Source of the DNA: Psychrobacter sp. GP33
GTDB lineage: Bacteria; Pseudomonadota; Gammaproteobacteria; Pseudomonadales; Moraxellaceae
Length of the DNA stretch: 64,000 bases
Assembly (NCBI RefSeq): GCF_014119005.1
Contig: NZ_JACGYX010000001.1
Location: forward strand, 372,001-436,000
Direction of reading: 5' to 3'
Shown here: piece after piece, positions 17,091-27,078 of the stretch
Layout of the letters: each line of letters starts with the position of its first letter
Position numbering within the stretch: position 1 is the first letter of the stretch
The notes under the pieces: model-generated
What the model saw: the letters and a program-made list of their open reading frames with translations, nothing else
Database searches by the model: none
What the model was told of the DNA's origin: nothing
Made by a program: the position numbers and the translations under genes

Positions 17091-17860
17091 ACTGTATTTT
17101 ATTACCTGCCGCTGACATTACTGCGCCTTTTGCTCAGATTCATGATGCTAGTCAAATTAAGCATATCAAGGATATATTGGGTGCTACAGTAGGCAATACG
17201 CTAAAAATCGGTCAACTTAGTGGTAATTTGGGTACAGCAATCATTGAGGAGATGACAGCCGAGAAGATTCAATTACGTGAAGTTAAGCTCACGATTGCCC
17301 CGCCAGAAAAACTTGATGTGACTGTTATTTTGGCATTGCCGCGTCCAAAAGTATTACGTCGTTTAATCATGGATATGACTGCTCTAGGAGTGCGCGATAT
17401 TATCTTAATTAACAGCTACCGCACTCAAAAAAGCTATTGGCAAAGTCCGCTACTTGCCCGCCTTGACGAGTTTGTTTTAGAAGGGTTGCAGCAAGGGGTT
17501 GATACCATTGCGCCGCGCATTAGGTTGCAAAAACGCTTTAAGCCATTTGTGGAAGATGAGCTGGAAAGCCTTATCACCCATTATGCTATCGTTGCTCACC
17601 CTTATAGCGAGCGCTCGCTTACTGAATATTTACAAGCGCTTGATTGTACGCAAAATAAGGATCTGGTTAGAATGGCGAATACATCTACCGCGCAGATGCC
17701 AAGTGTGGTCTGTATTGGTGCGGAAGGTGGCTGGATTGAGTATGAGATTGCGCTATTAGCGGCGCATGGGTGTCAGGCGGTCAATATTGGCAGTCGGGTA
17801 CTGCGAACGGAGGCGGCAGTCAATGTGATTCTGGGACAATGGTTACTGCATAGCGTTTAA
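17087..17860 (+). CDS. rsmE: 16S rRNA (uracil(1498)-N(3))-methyltransferase
   Basis: RsmE is a SPOUT-class enzyme that methylates U1498 in the decoding site of 16S rRNA using S-adenosylmethionine. The 257-residue protein has an N-terminal PUA-like part (KHIKDILGATVGNTLKIGQL) and the trefoil-knot methyltransferase domain: ILALPRPKVLRRLIMDMTAL, LINSYRTQKSYW, then the SAM-binding knot IGAEGGWIEYEI and SRVLRTEAAV. The length is close to the family norm of about 245. It starts at GTG 17087 inside the end of waaA; coupling supports this start. Downstream, 17861-18141 separates it from the iron transport genes. Confidence 0.93.
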   Translation: MNCILLPAADITAPFAQIHDASQIKHIKDILGATVGNTLKIGQLSGNLGTAIIEEMTAEKIQLREVKLTIAPPEKLDVTVILALPRPKVLRRLIMDMTALGVRDIILINSYRTQKSYWQSPLLARLDEFVLEGLQQGVDTIAPRIRLQKRFKPFVEDELESLITHYAIVAHPYSERSLTEYLQALDCTQNKDLVRMANTSTAQMPSVVCIGAEGGWIEYEIALLAAHGCQAVNIGSRVLRTEAAVNVILGQWLLHSV

Positions 17861-17997
17861 TATAATTTAAGTGGTCTGATAGATGAATCATATACAAGTA
17901 TCGCTTTCGTCTTTCTAATTTATACCGGAAAGCGCTATTCATTAATGAGGCTAAAGGTAAGTATTTATTCCTGTTATTGGCACAGCAGATAAATGTA

Positions 17998-18029
17998 TTG
18001 ATAATTACTATCATTTCTATTAGTATAAT
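17998..18029 (+). promoter_or_regulatory. Candidate Fur box overlapping the fbpA promoter
   Basis: GATAATTACTATCATTTCT (18000-18018) matches 13 of 19 positions of the Fur consensus, including both outer GATAAT and ATCATT blocks. A -10 box TATAAT lies at 18024-18029, a few bases downstream, so bound Fur would block RNA polymerase. This fits iron repression of the following ferric importer. The gap 17861-18141 holds nothing else that I can identify. Confidence 0.5.
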
Positions 18030-18141
18030 GCCTTGTGTTTTAACATTAATTTATCAGCATTTTTTCAGTTATTTTTAGCCGTTCGCAGTTAATTGTATAC
18101 CTTCCTCTTATTTATTCATTGTGTTATTTATGGAGAAAACC

Positions 18142-19284
18142 ATGTCGTTGAACGCGGTTGCAGCACCTCTATCTTTTACTAGCCCTATTAAAGCCACGTT
18201 ATCTGTGGCGGTATTTAGCTTAATGTTAGGACTGGTCGGTTGTAATAAAGCTGAAACGCCTGAGCAAGGCACCGAAACAGACGCAACAGCCGACACCACG
18301 GCTGCGGTGGGTGAAGCAGCGCCTGATAGCAAAGCAACGACAGGTAGCGATCAAGTCGTTACCATTTATTCTTCGCGTAATGAGCAATTGATTAAGCCAT
18401 TATTGGATAAATATACGGAAGAGACGGGCGTAAAAATTGAGCTAGTAACGGACAAAACCGGTCCACTGATGGCGCGTTTAGAAGCAGAAGGTAAAAATAC
18501 GCCTGCAGATATGCTTTTGACCGTTGATGCCGGTAACTTATGGCAAGCAGCAGAGCAAGGATTGTTGCAGCCAGTGGCTTCTACTGTGTTAGATACCAAC
18601 GTACCGGCTAAATATCGTGACCCGAAAGGCATGTGGACAGGACTGTCATTGCGTGCACGTACTATTTTTTATGACCCAAGCAAAGTCGACGCCGCGCAGT
18701 TGTCTACCTATGCCGATTTAGCCGATCCAAAATGGAAGGGTAAGCTATGCTTGCGTTCATCAAAAGCGGTCTATAACCAGTCATTGGTTGCCAGTATGAT
18801 GGAAAACTTGGGCGTAGAAAAAACTGAGCAAGTGGTTCGTGGTTGGGTGGCAAATTTAGCGACTGATACCTTTAGCGATGACACCAGCATGTTAGAAGCC
18901 ATTGCTGCTGGTCAGTGTGAAGTTGGTATTGCCAATAGCTATTACTATGGTCGCCTGCTTGATGAAAAGCCTGGTTTTCCAGTAAAAATATTCTGGGCGA
19001 ATCAAGACACCACTGGTACGCACGTGAATATCTCAGGCGCTGGCGTTATTGCTAACTCTGATAACCCAGATGGCGCACTTAAATTAATGGAATGGTTATC
19101 TTCTGATGAAGCGCAAGGTATCTATGCCAGCTCTGATAAAGAGTATCCAGTGAAAGAAGGTATTGATGAGTCAGAGATGCTTAGATCTTGGGGTCCATTC
19201 AAACAAGATAGTATCAGCGTCCAAAAATTCGGTGCTTTACAAACTCAAGCTATTCAGATGATGGATAAAGCGGGTTATAAATAA
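18142..19284 (+). CDS. fbpA: Ferric iron ABC transporter, substrate-binding lipoprotein
   Basis: A 380-residue periplasmic Fe(3+)-binding protein of the FbpA/FutA type. The start at ATG 18142 has GGAG eight bases upstream; a GTG 21 bases earlier is less likely. The signal sequence ends in a lipobox (LGLVGCN, Cys about 34), so the protein is probably a lipoprotein. A Thr/Ala/Glu-rich linker precedes the binding domain, which begins VVTIYSSRNEQLIKPLLDKY and contains GLSLRARTIFYDPSKV and NSYYYGRLLDE. The paired Tyr residues in NSYYYG correspond to the iron-ligand tyrosines of the family. The permease and ATPase genes follow in the same direction. A Fur-like site lies upstream. Confidence 0.88.
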   Translation: MSLNAVAAPLSFTSPIKATLSVAVFSLMLGLVGCNKAETPEQGTETDATADTTAAVGEAAPDSKATTGSDQVVTIYSSRNEQLIKPLLDKYTEETGVKIELVTDKTGPLMARLEAEGKNTPADMLLTVDAGNLWQAAEQGLLQPVASTVLDTNVPAKYRDPKGMWTGLSLRARTIFYDPSKVDAAQLSTYADLADPKWKGKLCLRSSKAVYNQSLVASMMENLGVEKTEQVVRGWVANLATDTFSDDTSMLEAIAAGQCEVGIANSYYYGRLLDEKPGFPVKIFWANQDTTGTHVNISGAGVIANSDNPDGALKLMEWLSSDEAQGIYASSDKEYPVKEGIDESEMLRSWGPFKQDSISVQKFGALQTQAIQMMDKAGYK

Positions 19285-19309
19285 GTAATTAGTCGATTGA
19301 CCAGTTAAT

Positions 19310-19345
19310 AAGCGTCTATCCATCCTACGTGGTTGATAGACGCTT
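19310..19345 (+). terminator. Hairpin between fbpA and fbpB (attenuator or transcript stabiliser)
   Basis: A perfect 10-bp stem AAGCGTCTAT / ATAGACGCTT with a 16-base loop starts 25 bp after fbpA. Only a weak T content follows (CTGCACTTACTTTT), so it is either a leaky terminator or a 3'-end stabilising structure that raises fbpA over fbpB. Confidence 0.55.
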
Positions 19346-19386
19346 CTGCACTTACTTTTAACGTACGTTATAACCTTTAACTCTAT

Positions 19387-19400
19387 TTGATAACTATCAA
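19387..19400. promoter_or_regulatory. Short palindrome upstream of fbpB
   Basis: TTGATA-AC-TATCAA is a perfect 6-bp inverted repeat about 95 bp before the permease gene. It shares GATAA/TATC elements with Fur half-sites and may be a second regulator site for the permease and ATPase genes. Confidence 0.35.
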
Positions 19401-19494
19401 TTGACCTAATAAATATACTCTCATACGCAAATACAATATAATACGGTTTTTTTTGCGCCTGATACGGTAAGAATTTTATGATGACACTAATTCA

Positions 19495-21159
19495 ATGATA
19501 ACAATGCCAAAAGTGTTTGTTCGTCGAGGCAATCGAGTTGAACAAGACCGTGTTGCTCCTCAAGACCATACGGTTGCCAAACGTATTTTCTCAAAATCAG
19601 TCTTAGGGCTGATTTCGTTGTTTATGCTGGTACCAATTGTTATCGTGCTGTTGTCATGGACGCAGCCAGTAGCCGATATTTGGACGCATATGCGCGAGTA
19701 TATCTTGCCGCAAGTGCTCAAAAATACAGCTATTTTATTATTAATGGTTACGGTTATTTCTGGAGTCATAGGTACAGCGCTGGCATGGGTAACGAGTATG
19801 TATCGTTTCCCCGGTCAGCGCTTTTTTGCGTGGGCATTAATGTTGCCATTAGCAATTCCAGCATATGTGATGGCATTTGTGACGGTGGGAATCGTTGATT
19901 TTAGTGGACCATTACAGACTGGATTACGTGATTTTGGTATCACGACGGCTATTCCTTCGGTTCGTAACGTTTGGGGTGCTGGCATTGTGCTATCGCTAGC
20001 ATTTTATCCTTATGTATATTTGCTTGCGCGTCAGGCTTTTTTATCTCAAGGTCGACGGGCAATTGAAGCGGGTCAAATGTTGGGCTTAAGTCGCAGTCGG
20101 GTATTTTTTCGCTTGGCACTACCGCAAGCGTTGCCTTGGGTTATTGGTGGTTTATTACTGGCGGCGATGGAAACGCTGGCGGATTTTGGTGCGGTGTCAG
20201 TATTTAACGTTGATACCTTTACCACGGCTATTTATAAAGCATGGTTTGGCTTTTTTAGTTTGACTACGGCGGCTCAGTTGGCGGCTCTACTGATAGGTGT
20301 GGTATTTATTGTCGTATTGTTTGAACAATATTGGCAAGCTAAGCGCGGCAATGGCATTACCCAAGGGAATAATCGCCGTTTTGAAACCAGTAAACCTGCT
20401 AAGCTTGGGATGACGCTACTATGCACAGTGATATTCTTACTAGCATTTTTAGTGCCATTTTTACAACTTATTTATTGGACAGCAGTAAATTTTCGTCAAG
20501 ATTTTGATGCGCGTTATATTGATTTTGTCATTAACAGTCTTTTGCTGGCGAGTATGACCACGCTATTTATTGCCGTGCTTGCGATTGTTATTGCGTGGGT
20601 AAAACGTCAATATCCAGATAAATCGACCAAATTAATGACCACGTTAGCCAATTTAGGTTATGTGGTTCCAGGTACGGTATTGGCAGTTGGCGTATTTATC
20701 CCGATTGCGTGGCTAGACAATCAGTTTATTGCCTTTGGATTAACCTCACATCAAGTGTTGTCCGGTAGTGTGGTAGTGATGCTGTTGGCATTATCAACGC
20801 GTTTTATGACCGTAAGTTTTCAGCCTGTTGACCGTCAATTACAGCGTTTGACTGCTAATCAAGAAGCGGCTGCAAAATTGCTTAGCGATAGCCCTTTTCA
20901 GCGATGGCGTCAAGTTGTGCTACCGGTGCTCAGCCCAGGCGTATTAACGGCCTTATTAATGGGATTTGTTGAAGTCATGAAAGAGATGCCTATTACTTTA
21001 ATGACGCGTCGACAAGGCTGGGATACGCTGGCAGTACGAGTGTTTGAGATGACCAGCGAAGGCATGTGGGCGCGGGCAGCCTTGCCAAGCTTACTTATTG
21101 TGCTGGTCGGTCTGCTTCCAGTTTGGATATTGCTGCGTCAAAGTGATAAAAATGGTTAG
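19495..21159 (+). CDS. fbpB: Ferric iron ABC transporter, fused permease
   Basis: A 554-residue inner-membrane permease with about 12 membrane segments, made of two tandem binding-protein-dependent transport domains as in FbpB/SfuB. Each half carries an EAA-type loop: GRRAIEAGQMLGLSRSRVFF with ALPQALPW in the first half, and NQEAAAKLLSDSPFQRWRQV with LPVLSPG in the second. These loops dock onto the ATPase. The start at ATG 19495 is followed by a second ATG nine bases later. It lies 210 bp behind fbpA with a hairpin and a palindrome in between, and 166 bp before the ATPase gene. Function: passage of Fe(3+) delivered by FbpA. Confidence 0.9.
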   Translation: MITMPKVFVRRGNRVEQDRVAPQDHTVAKRIFSKSVLGLISLFMLVPIVIVLLSWTQPVADIWTHMREYILPQVLKNTAILLLMVTVISGVIGTALAWVTSMYRFPGQRFFAWALMLPLAIPAYVMAFVTVGIVDFSGPLQTGLRDFGITTAIPSVRNVWGAGIVLSLAFYPYVYLLARQAFLSQGRRAIEAGQMLGLSRSRVFFRLALPQALPWVIGGLLLAAMETLADFGAVSVFNVDTFTTAIYKAWFGFFSLTTAAQLAALLIGVVFIVVLFEQYWQAKRGNGITQGNNRRFETSKPAKLGMTLLCTVIFLLAFLVPFLQLIYWTAVNFRQDFDARYIDFVINSLLLASMTTLFIAVLAIVIAWVKRQYPDKSTKLMTTLANLGYVVPGTVLAVGVFIPIAWLDNQFIAFGLTSHQVLSGSVVVMLLALSTRFMTVSFQPVDRQLQRLTANQEAAAKLLSDSPFQRWRQVVLPVLSPGVLTALLMGFVEVMKEMPITLMTRRQGWDTLAVRVFEMTSEGMWARAALPSLLIVLVGLLPVWILLRQSDKNG

Positions 21160-21325
21160 CCAAATCTGTTAAAATAAGTTCTGAGTAATGTATGTTAATT
21201 TGGTTAGTTTTTACCTATGTATATTATGGTTTTAAACCCTTTATTACCCAATAGCTAGATTATTCATAACTACTCCTTACAACTACTGTTTGCTTCATTC
21301 ACCGCCCATTTTATTGGTACCGTCT

Positions 21326-22585
21326 ATGTATACTAACCTTGTAAACGAAGCCGCAGACCAGCCAAACCATTCTTCAACTGATACTAAAGCGCAGCATAAT
21401 TTTCAGCATAATAAAGTAACGCCAGTATCAGCCGAATTAGGCGCTAGTATCATGGATACCTCTTATTTTAGTATCGCAGACTTGGTCGTTGGTTACGATG
21501 ACACCACGGTGGTAAATGGGCTGTCATTAACCTTACAACAAGGTGAAATTGGCTGTTTTTTAGGCTATAGTGGTTGCGGTAAAACCACGGCCCTACGAGC
21601 CATTGCTGGATTAGAACCAACGCGTGCTGGTATGATTAGCCTAAATAGTAAATGTTTAACAGAGCAGACGCCATCGCAGTCTTATGCGGTATCGCCGCCA
21701 AAGCGCGGTATGGGCATGGTATTCCAAGATTATGCGCTGTTTGGGCATCTAAGCGTGGCTAAAAATATCGCTTTTGGGCTGAATAAATGGTCGGCTGCCG
21801 ATAAAAAAGCACGGGTCGCAGAGATGCTTGAGCTTGTTGAATTAACAGCGCATGCGGACAAGCGTCCAGCCGAACTATCCGGTGGTCAACAACAGCGCGT
21901 TGCGTTAGCACGAGCATTAGCACCAAAGCCTAAACTATTACTACTCGATGAGCCGTTCTCTAACCTTGATGTGGTTTTGCGTGAATCGCTCGCTATGAGT
22001 GTGCGCGACATTCTTAAACGTACTAATACTACTGCGATTTTGGTGACGCATGATCAAAATGAAGCCTTTGCGTTAGCGGATAAAGTGGGCGTCATGCATG
22101 AAGGTAAGCTGGAACAATGGGCGACCCCCACTGAGTTGTATCATCAACCCGTTAGCCCGTTTGTAGCTGAATTCGTTGGTGAAGGCGCGATGATTGATGG
22201 CGTCATTAAAGAAGGTCACGTAGAAACCGCGCTTGGCGATATTTACCGCCGAATGGAATGCCATGATGAGCTGGGGCAGCCACAGTACTGCGATTATGAC
22301 TACCCTAATGGCACGCTGATTAAGGTGTTAGTCCGTCCTGACGATATCATTCATGATGATGACAGCACGCAAACGGCATTGGTGATTGGACAAGTCTTTC
22401 GCGGGGCGAACTATCTGTATCGCTTGCAACTAGATGATGGACAAACCGTATTAGCATTGGTATCCAGCCATCATAATCATGCGATTGGCACGCGTATTGG
22501 TATCTTTCCCATGCTTAAACATGTGGTGGTCTTTGATGAAAAAAATATCAATGCAACCACCTGGTCAGATTATGATCGTGCATAG
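21326..22585 (+). CDS. fbpC: Ferric iron ABC transporter, ATP-binding protein
   Basis: The ATPase of the iron importer, 419 residues from ATG 21326. An upstream TTG at 21290 and an internal ATG at 21452 are alternatives; the latter starts right at the conserved domain. The ABC domain has Walker A GYSGCGKTTALRAIAG, Q-loop MVFQDYALFGHL, signature ELSGGQQQRVALARAL, Walker B PKLLLLDEPFSNLD and switch His in ILVTHDQNEAF. A C-terminal TOBE-like regulatory part follows (VLVRPDDIIHDD, then VFRGANYLYRLQLDDGQTVL). The first 50 residues from 21326 are polar and unlike the family, which favours 21452 or a lineage-specific extension. Confidence 0.9.
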   Translation: MYTNLVNEAADQPNHSSTDTKAQHNFQHNKVTPVSAELGASIMDTSYFSIADLVVGYDDTTVVNGLSLTLQQGEIGCFLGYSGCGKTTALRAIAGLEPTRAGMISLNSKCLTEQTPSQSYAVSPPKRGMGMVFQDYALFGHLSVAKNIAFGLNKWSAADKKARVAEMLELVELTAHADKRPAELSGGQQQRVALARALAPKPKLLLLDEPFSNLDVVLRESLAMSVRDILKRTNTTAILVTHDQNEAFALADKVGVMHEGKLEQWATPTELYHQPVSPFVAEFVGEGAMIDGVIKEGHVETALGDIYRRMECHDELGQPQYCDYDYPNGTLIKVLVRPDDIIHDDDSTQTALVIGQVFRGANYLYRLQLDDGQTVLALVSSHHNHAIGTRIGIFPMLKHVVVFDEKNINATTWSDYDRA

Positions 22586-22612
22586 TTGATGATTAGAATG
22601 GATAAATAAATA

Positions 22613-23458
22613 TTAACGCGTTGCCAAAATATGTAAATAACGTCCCAACCATTTATACGGCTCTTGTTGTGAGTAACGCAGCTCCATACGAATCACCGCT
22701 TCTGGATCGTTATGACCACCACGTTTGAGAGGTGCATAATCATGAAAGACACGCAGACCGCTACTGACAATGGTCTCATAATGATGCTTCTCTAACCATG
22801 ACTCTACTTCTTGCTTGGCGACCGGATGATTCGGCGTCAGGCTTTTTTTATTGTCGGCTTTATAATCTGTCTTATCGAGTAGATTAAAATTGCCCATAAT
22901 AAGATTACGATAATCAAAGCTTGCCGGATTATAAAAGCATAATGATAGCGCTCCAGTGTTGGTCAGATGTCGATTAAAAAAGTCTATCACATCCGCAGGT
23001 TCGGCGAGCCACTCGAGCAGCGCATGGCAGAGAATTAAATCAAATTTTTCTACCTTGTCAGCAGTAAATTGTTGCTCTAATGCTTGGTACGGGCATACAT
23101 GCCAACTGATGTTGTCCAATACTTGAGCTTGTTCAGCACTGATTTTTGCTTTATCAAGCATATTGGCTGAAATATCATTGATGACCATGCTATGACCTTG
23201 TGCGGCAAGCTCAATAGCGATTTGTGCCAGTCCTGCGCCCACATCTAAGATACGTAAAGGACGTCCAAGCGTTTGGCTCATCTCATAAACATACTCAAAA
23301 ATATCGCGACGCAATACTGCCAGCCGTATTTCACCTTTTAAACCGCCATAAACTTTTTTTTCGAAATGATCGGCGATGGCATCAAAGCTACGGTCGGTAC
23401 GCTTGTCTTCTTGTTCTGTAAGTGCTAGGGCTTCGTTGTCTTTATTATCAATTTGCAT
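22613..23458 (-). CDS. cmoM: tRNA 5-carboxymethoxyuridine methyltransferase
   Basis: CmoM (formerly SmtA) methylates the carboxyl group of cmo5U34 to give mcmo5U in wobble positions of several tRNAs. The 281-residue protein has the class I SAM fold: motif I LRILDVGAGLAQIAIELA, acidic post-I VINDISANMLDKA, and motif IV region FDLILCHALLEWLAEP. It shares the family-specific tail features GNFNLL, SGLRVFHDY, ELRYSQQEPYKWLGRYLHI with E. coli CmoM. An N-terminal extension of about 20 residues precedes the conserved DRSFDAIADHFEKKVYG. It converges on fbpC (27-bp gap) and is followed upstream by a small membrane protein gene. Confidence 0.88.
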   Translation of the reverse strand: MQIDNKDNEALALTEQEDKRTDRSFDAIADHFEKKVYGGLKGEIRLAVLRRDIFEYVYEMSQTLGRPLRILDVGAGLAQIAIELAAQGHSMVINDISANMLDKAKISAEQAQVLDNISWHVCPYQALEQQFTADKVEKFDLILCHALLEWLAEPADVIDFFNRHLTNTGALSLCFYNPASFDYRNLIMGNFNLLDKTDYKADNKKSLTPNHPVAKQEVESWLEKHHYETIVSSGLRVFHDYAPLKRGGHNDPEAVIRMELRYSQQEPYKWLGRYLHILATR

Positions 23459-23517
23459 AAGCGTTTACATCGTCTTTACTAGTTTGATATCAATTAAGTT
23501 GTTTGCTTGCTATGACT

Positions 23518-23793
23518 TTAGCGTCGCCGTTTGATGACCCATTTAAATACCAGCTTGGATAAGGTAATAATCACAAACACCACTGCAATAAATACCCAGA
23601 TACCAGTTCCCTGCAAGTTCTTTTGATACACTTGCGCCAAATAAGCGGACAATGCCATAGCAACCAGTAGCGAGCCCCAGCGTATGAAAGGTAAGGCGCG
23701 GTTATTATGATTGGGAAAGCTGACCGCATAGTCGCTAGAGAAGCTATAAAGCACCATTGCCAACATCCAAACGATAGCTAAAACGATGTTCAT
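23518..23793 (-). CDS. Small membrane protein, unknown function
   Basis: A 91-residue protein with three predicted membrane segments (VLAIVWMLAMVLYSF, WGSLLVAMALSAYLAQV, WVFIAVVFVIITLSKLVFKW) and a basic C-terminal end KRRR, which would lie in the cytoplasm. I see no family motif. It lies 59 bp upstream of cmoM on the same strand and may share its transcript. Confidence 0.65.
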   Translation of the reverse strand: MNIVLAIVWMLAMVLYSFSSDYAVSFPNHNNRALPFIRWGSLLVAMALSAYLAQVYQKNLQGTGIWVFIAVVFVIITLSKLVFKWVIKRRR

Positions 23794-23960
23794 AAGAATA
23801 AAAGCCTTTATGTAAGTTGCCGATTTTAAAACAGTGCTTAGTGTAGCGGGTAGAAATATTTTGTCTACAATAATTGAAAATCCGCCTAAATTACAGTCAA
23901 AAAAACTTCCTTAGACCTCATGCTTAATCGCATGCAAATGCCCCTAAATAGGCAAATTTG

Positions 23961-23969
23961 TGCTAAAAT
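23961..23969 (+). promoter_or_regulatory. Extended -10 promoter candidate for gyrA
   Basis: TGCTAAAAT is an extended -10 element 220 bp upstream of gyrA. The same TGCTANAAT-like element recurs before pyrH, cdsA and lpxD in this window. The 395-bp gap 23794-24188 has no other feature I can support; a long 5' leader is implied. Confidence 0.4.
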
Positions 23970-24188
23970 AGCTTCTTTTATTCAACATTACTTTTAACAA
24001 AAACAGTATCGCCATTTCCCCTTTGTTTTGCACGCTTAGCAGTGCTTTTTTATAGTTTGTATATCGATAATTGCTGCATGTTTAAGCAGCTTTATTTTTG
24101 TATAACTATGAAAATTATGGTTAATAATCATATTAATACTAGCTAAGAAGTGAGACGGTAGGAGATGGAGGCGAGTGAAGGAAGGTAT

Positions 24189-26897
24189 ATGAGCGAATCA
24201 GTCAGTCCTATTGGCATCGTCGAAGAGTTAAAACAATCCTATTTGGATTATGCGATGAGCGTGATTGTCTCACGTGCGCTGCCTGATGTGCGTGATGGGT
24301 TCAAGCCTGTACACCGCCGTGTGATGTATGCGATGCATGTGTTGTCTAATGACTATAATAAGCCGTATAAGAAGTCGGCGCGTGTGGTCGGGGATGTCAT
24401 TGGTAAGTACCATCCACATGGTGACAGCGCAGTCTATGATGCCATTGTGCGCATGGCGCAGGATTTCAGCTTGCGTTATCCGATGGTCGATGGTCAAGGT
24501 AACTTTGGCTCGATTGACGATGATCCACCGGCGGCGATGCGTTATACCGAAGTGCGTATGACCAAGCTGACCCATCAAATGCTCGCGGACTTGGATAAAG
24601 ATACCGTCGATTGGGAAGACAACTACGATGGCTCTGAGCGCATGCCCAGCGTCATGCCTGCTCGTGTTCCTAATCTGTTGGTAAATGGTGCAACGGGTAT
24701 TGCCGTTGGTATGGCGACCAATATGGCACCGCATAACCTGACTGAAGTCATCAATGCCTGCCTCGCTTATGCCGCAAATCCGCAAATATCCGCTGAAGAA
24801 TTGATGGGTTATATCTCAGGTCCTGATTTCCCCACAGGCGGTATTATCTATGGTCGCGCCGGTATTCAAGATGCCTATCGTACCGGTAAAGGTCGTCTGC
24901 ATATCCGTGGTCGTTATCATATCGAGGCTATGGCAGATACCGGCGTCAACCGTGATCGTGAGCGTATTGTCTTTACTGAAGTGCCGTATCAAGCCAATAA
25001 AGCCAAGCTTATTGAGCGTATTGCCGAATTGGTTCGTGATAAAAAGATTGAAGGTATTAGCGAGATTCGTGACGAGTCTGATAAAGACGGCATGCGTATC
25101 GCTATTGACCTACGTCGCGGCGAAACGGCTGAAGTTATCGTTAATAACTTATTCTTGCAAACCCCGCTTGAGTCTAGCTTTAGTATTAATATGGTCGCGC
25201 TCGATAACGGTCAGCCAAAGCTACTGACTTTACGTCAACTGATTGCGGCTTTTGTCCGTCATCGTCAAGAAGTAGTGACACGCCGTACCATTTATGAGCT
25301 AAATAAAGCACGCGTGCGTGGTCATTTACTTGAAGGCTTAACGGTAGCATTGGCAAATATTGACGAGATAATCGCTGAGATTAAAGTGTCTGCTAACCGT
25401 GGTATGGCGCGTGAAAGCTTGCTAAATAACACATGGGGTTCAGGTAGCGTACAAGCGATGCTTAAAGCCGCTGGTAGCCAATCTGTACGTCCAGACTTTA
25501 TTGAAGGCGAAGATCCAAAAGCACCGTTTGGTCTGATTGAAGGCGCTGAGCGTTATCGCTTATCCCTTGAGCAGGTCAATGCTATTTTAGATATGCAATT
25601 GCACCGTTTAACTGGTCTTGAGCAAGATAAATTAACTGAAGAATATCAAGATTTGCTACGTGAGATTGCTAATTTAGAATCTATTCTTGGCGATTTTGAT
25701 AAGCTGATGACGATTATCTCGAACGAGATGATTGAGATTCGTGACAACTTTGGCGATGAACGTCGTACGGATATTGTTGATTCACGTACTGACTTTAGCC
25801 GTGAAGATTTGATTCCAGAGCAAACTGTAGTCATGACCGTATCGCGTACCGGCTATGCTAAAACTCAGCCAATCGATGACTATGTGGCGCAAAAACGTGG
25901 CGGTAAAGGCAAATCTGCTACTGCGATGAAAGAAGATGACGTGATTGATCATTTATTGGTCACTTCAACTCATTCAACGGTACTGTGCTTTACCGATACC
26001 GGCCGTGTGTTTAGCTTACGTGGCTTTGAGGTGCCAATTGCCAGTCGCGGTGCACGTGGTCGTCCATTAGTAAATCTAATCGGTCTGGTTGGTGATGAAT
26101 CAGTCACGACCATTCTACCGATTCCACAGACGACGGAAGAGGTTACTGGACATTTCGTATTCTTTGCGACTGCTAATGGTACGGTGAAGCGAGTTGAGCT
26201 TGAACAGTTCGCCACTATTCGTTCTAACGGTCTGATTGCGGTTGGTTTAGAAGAGGGTGATAAACTGGTCAGCGCGCGCATTACTGACGGAACCCAAGAC
26301 GTGATGTTATTTGCCTCTAGTGGTAAAGCCATTCGCTTTGATGAAAATGATGCACGCTCGATGGGGCGTACGGCAAAAGGCGTTCGTGGTATGCGTCTTG
26401 CTGCTGATGATGTTATCAAGTCATTGGTCGTGATTGAAGATGATGTACGTGAAATCCTCATTGCTTGTGAAAATGGCTTTGGAAAACGTACCTTTATCGA
26501 AGAATTTAATACCCAGCATCGTGGCGGTGGCGGTGTGATTGCCATTAAAACTAGCGCGCGTAATGGTGCATTAGTAAGAGCTACTGATGTTAACCCTGAA
26601 GATGATATTATCTTGATATCGGATAAAGGCACATTAGTACGTACACCGGTTGAGCATGTTGCCAGTGCTGGTCGTAATACTCAAGGTGTGACGCTAATTC
26701 GTCTATCAAAAGATGAAAAACTGGTCGCTATGGCATGCGTTGAGCATGAAGAAGACGATAATGAATTAATCGATGCGCTAAAAGAAGATGGTACCTTTAC
26801 TGTGGACGGTCAAGTACAAAGCGATATAAATGATGCGGTTGATAACGTCGCTAGTGGCGATATTGATGATAGCCTTGATGATTCGGACGCAGAATAA
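24189..26897 (+). CDS. gyrA: DNA gyrase subunit A
   Basis: GyrA breaks and rejoins DNA in the A2B2 gyrase that introduces negative supercoils. The start is set at ATG 24189 ([20 protein letters not shown]), preceded by GAAGGAAGG; an upstream ATG at 24165 would add eight unconserved residues. The protein has 902 residues: winged-helix and tower domains with the active Tyr in [10 protein letters not shown], a coiled-coil arm with [13 protein letters not shown], and the C-terminal beta-pinwheel starting with the gyrase-specific box QKRGGKGK. An acidic Asp-rich tail ends it. In the quinolone-resistance region [17 protein letters not shown], Ser and Asp at the positions equal to E. coli 83 and 87 are unaltered. 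A good terminator follows. Confidence 0.98.
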   Translation: MSESVSPIGIVEELKQSYLDYAMSVIVSRALPDVRDGFKPVHRRVMYAMHVLSNDYNKPYKKSARVVGDVIGKYHPHGDSAVYDAIVRMAQDFSLRYPMVDGQGNFGSIDDDPPAAMRYTEVRMTKLTHQMLADLDKDTVDWEDNYDGSERMPSVMPARVPNLLVNGATGIAVGMATNMAPHNLTEVINACLAYAANPQISAEELMGYISGPDFPTGGIIYGRAGIQDAYRTGKGRLHIRGRYHIEAMADTGVNRDRERIVFTEVPYQANKAKLIERIAELVRDKKIEGISEIRDESDKDGMRIAIDLRRGETAEVIVNNLFLQTPLESSFSINMVALDNGQPKLLTLRQLIAAFVRHRQEVVTRRTIYELNKARVRGHLLEGLTVALANIDEIIAEIKVSANRGMARESLLNNTWGSGSVQAMLKAAGSQSVRPDFIEGEDPKAPFGLIEGAERYRLSLEQVNAILDMQLHRLTGLEQDKLTEEYQDLLREIANLESILGDFDKLMTIISNEMIEIRDNFGDERRTDIVDSRTDFSREDLIPEQTVVMTVSRTGYAKTQPIDDYVAQKRGGKGKSATAMKEDDVIDHLLVTSTHSTVLCFTDTGRVFSLRGFEVPIASRGARGRPLVNLIGLVGDESVTTILPIPQTTEEVTGHFVFFATANGTVKRVELEQFATIRSNGLIAVGLEEGDKLVSARITDGTQDVMLFASSGKAIRFDENDARSMGRTAKGVRGMRLAADDVIKSLVVIEDDVREILIACENGFGKRTFIEEFNTQHRGGGGVIAIKTSARNGALVRATDVNPEDDIILISDKGTLVRTPVEHVASAGRNTQGVTLIRLSKDEKLVAMACVEHEEDDNELIDALKEDGTFTVDGQVQSDINDAVDNVASGDIDDSLDDSDAE

Positions 26898-26983
26898 GTA
26901 TTTAATATCTAGGTATCTGTAAATAAGCTTATATCACTATAAGTTGATTTAGTTTTCATTGTTATTGAGCCATTATTGTTATA

Positions 26984-27016
26984 AAAAAGCCTCCGACGTT
27001 ATCGTCTGAGGCTTTT
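26984..27016 (+). terminator. Terminator of gyrA
   Basis: AAAAGCCTC-C-GACG, loop TTAT, CGTC-T-GAGGCTTTT: a stem of 13 pairs with one mismatch followed by T-rich sequence, about 90 bp after the gyrA stop. Confidence 0.85.
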
Positions 27017-27078
27017 GTTTTTATGATAAATAATTACTAATGCTTGTTATTTTAATAATGTTTTTAAAGGCTACTGTC

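Noticed and set aside
24189-26897. Quinolone-resistance mutation in gyrA
   Set aside because: The positions equal to Ser83 and Asp87 of E. coli are unchanged.
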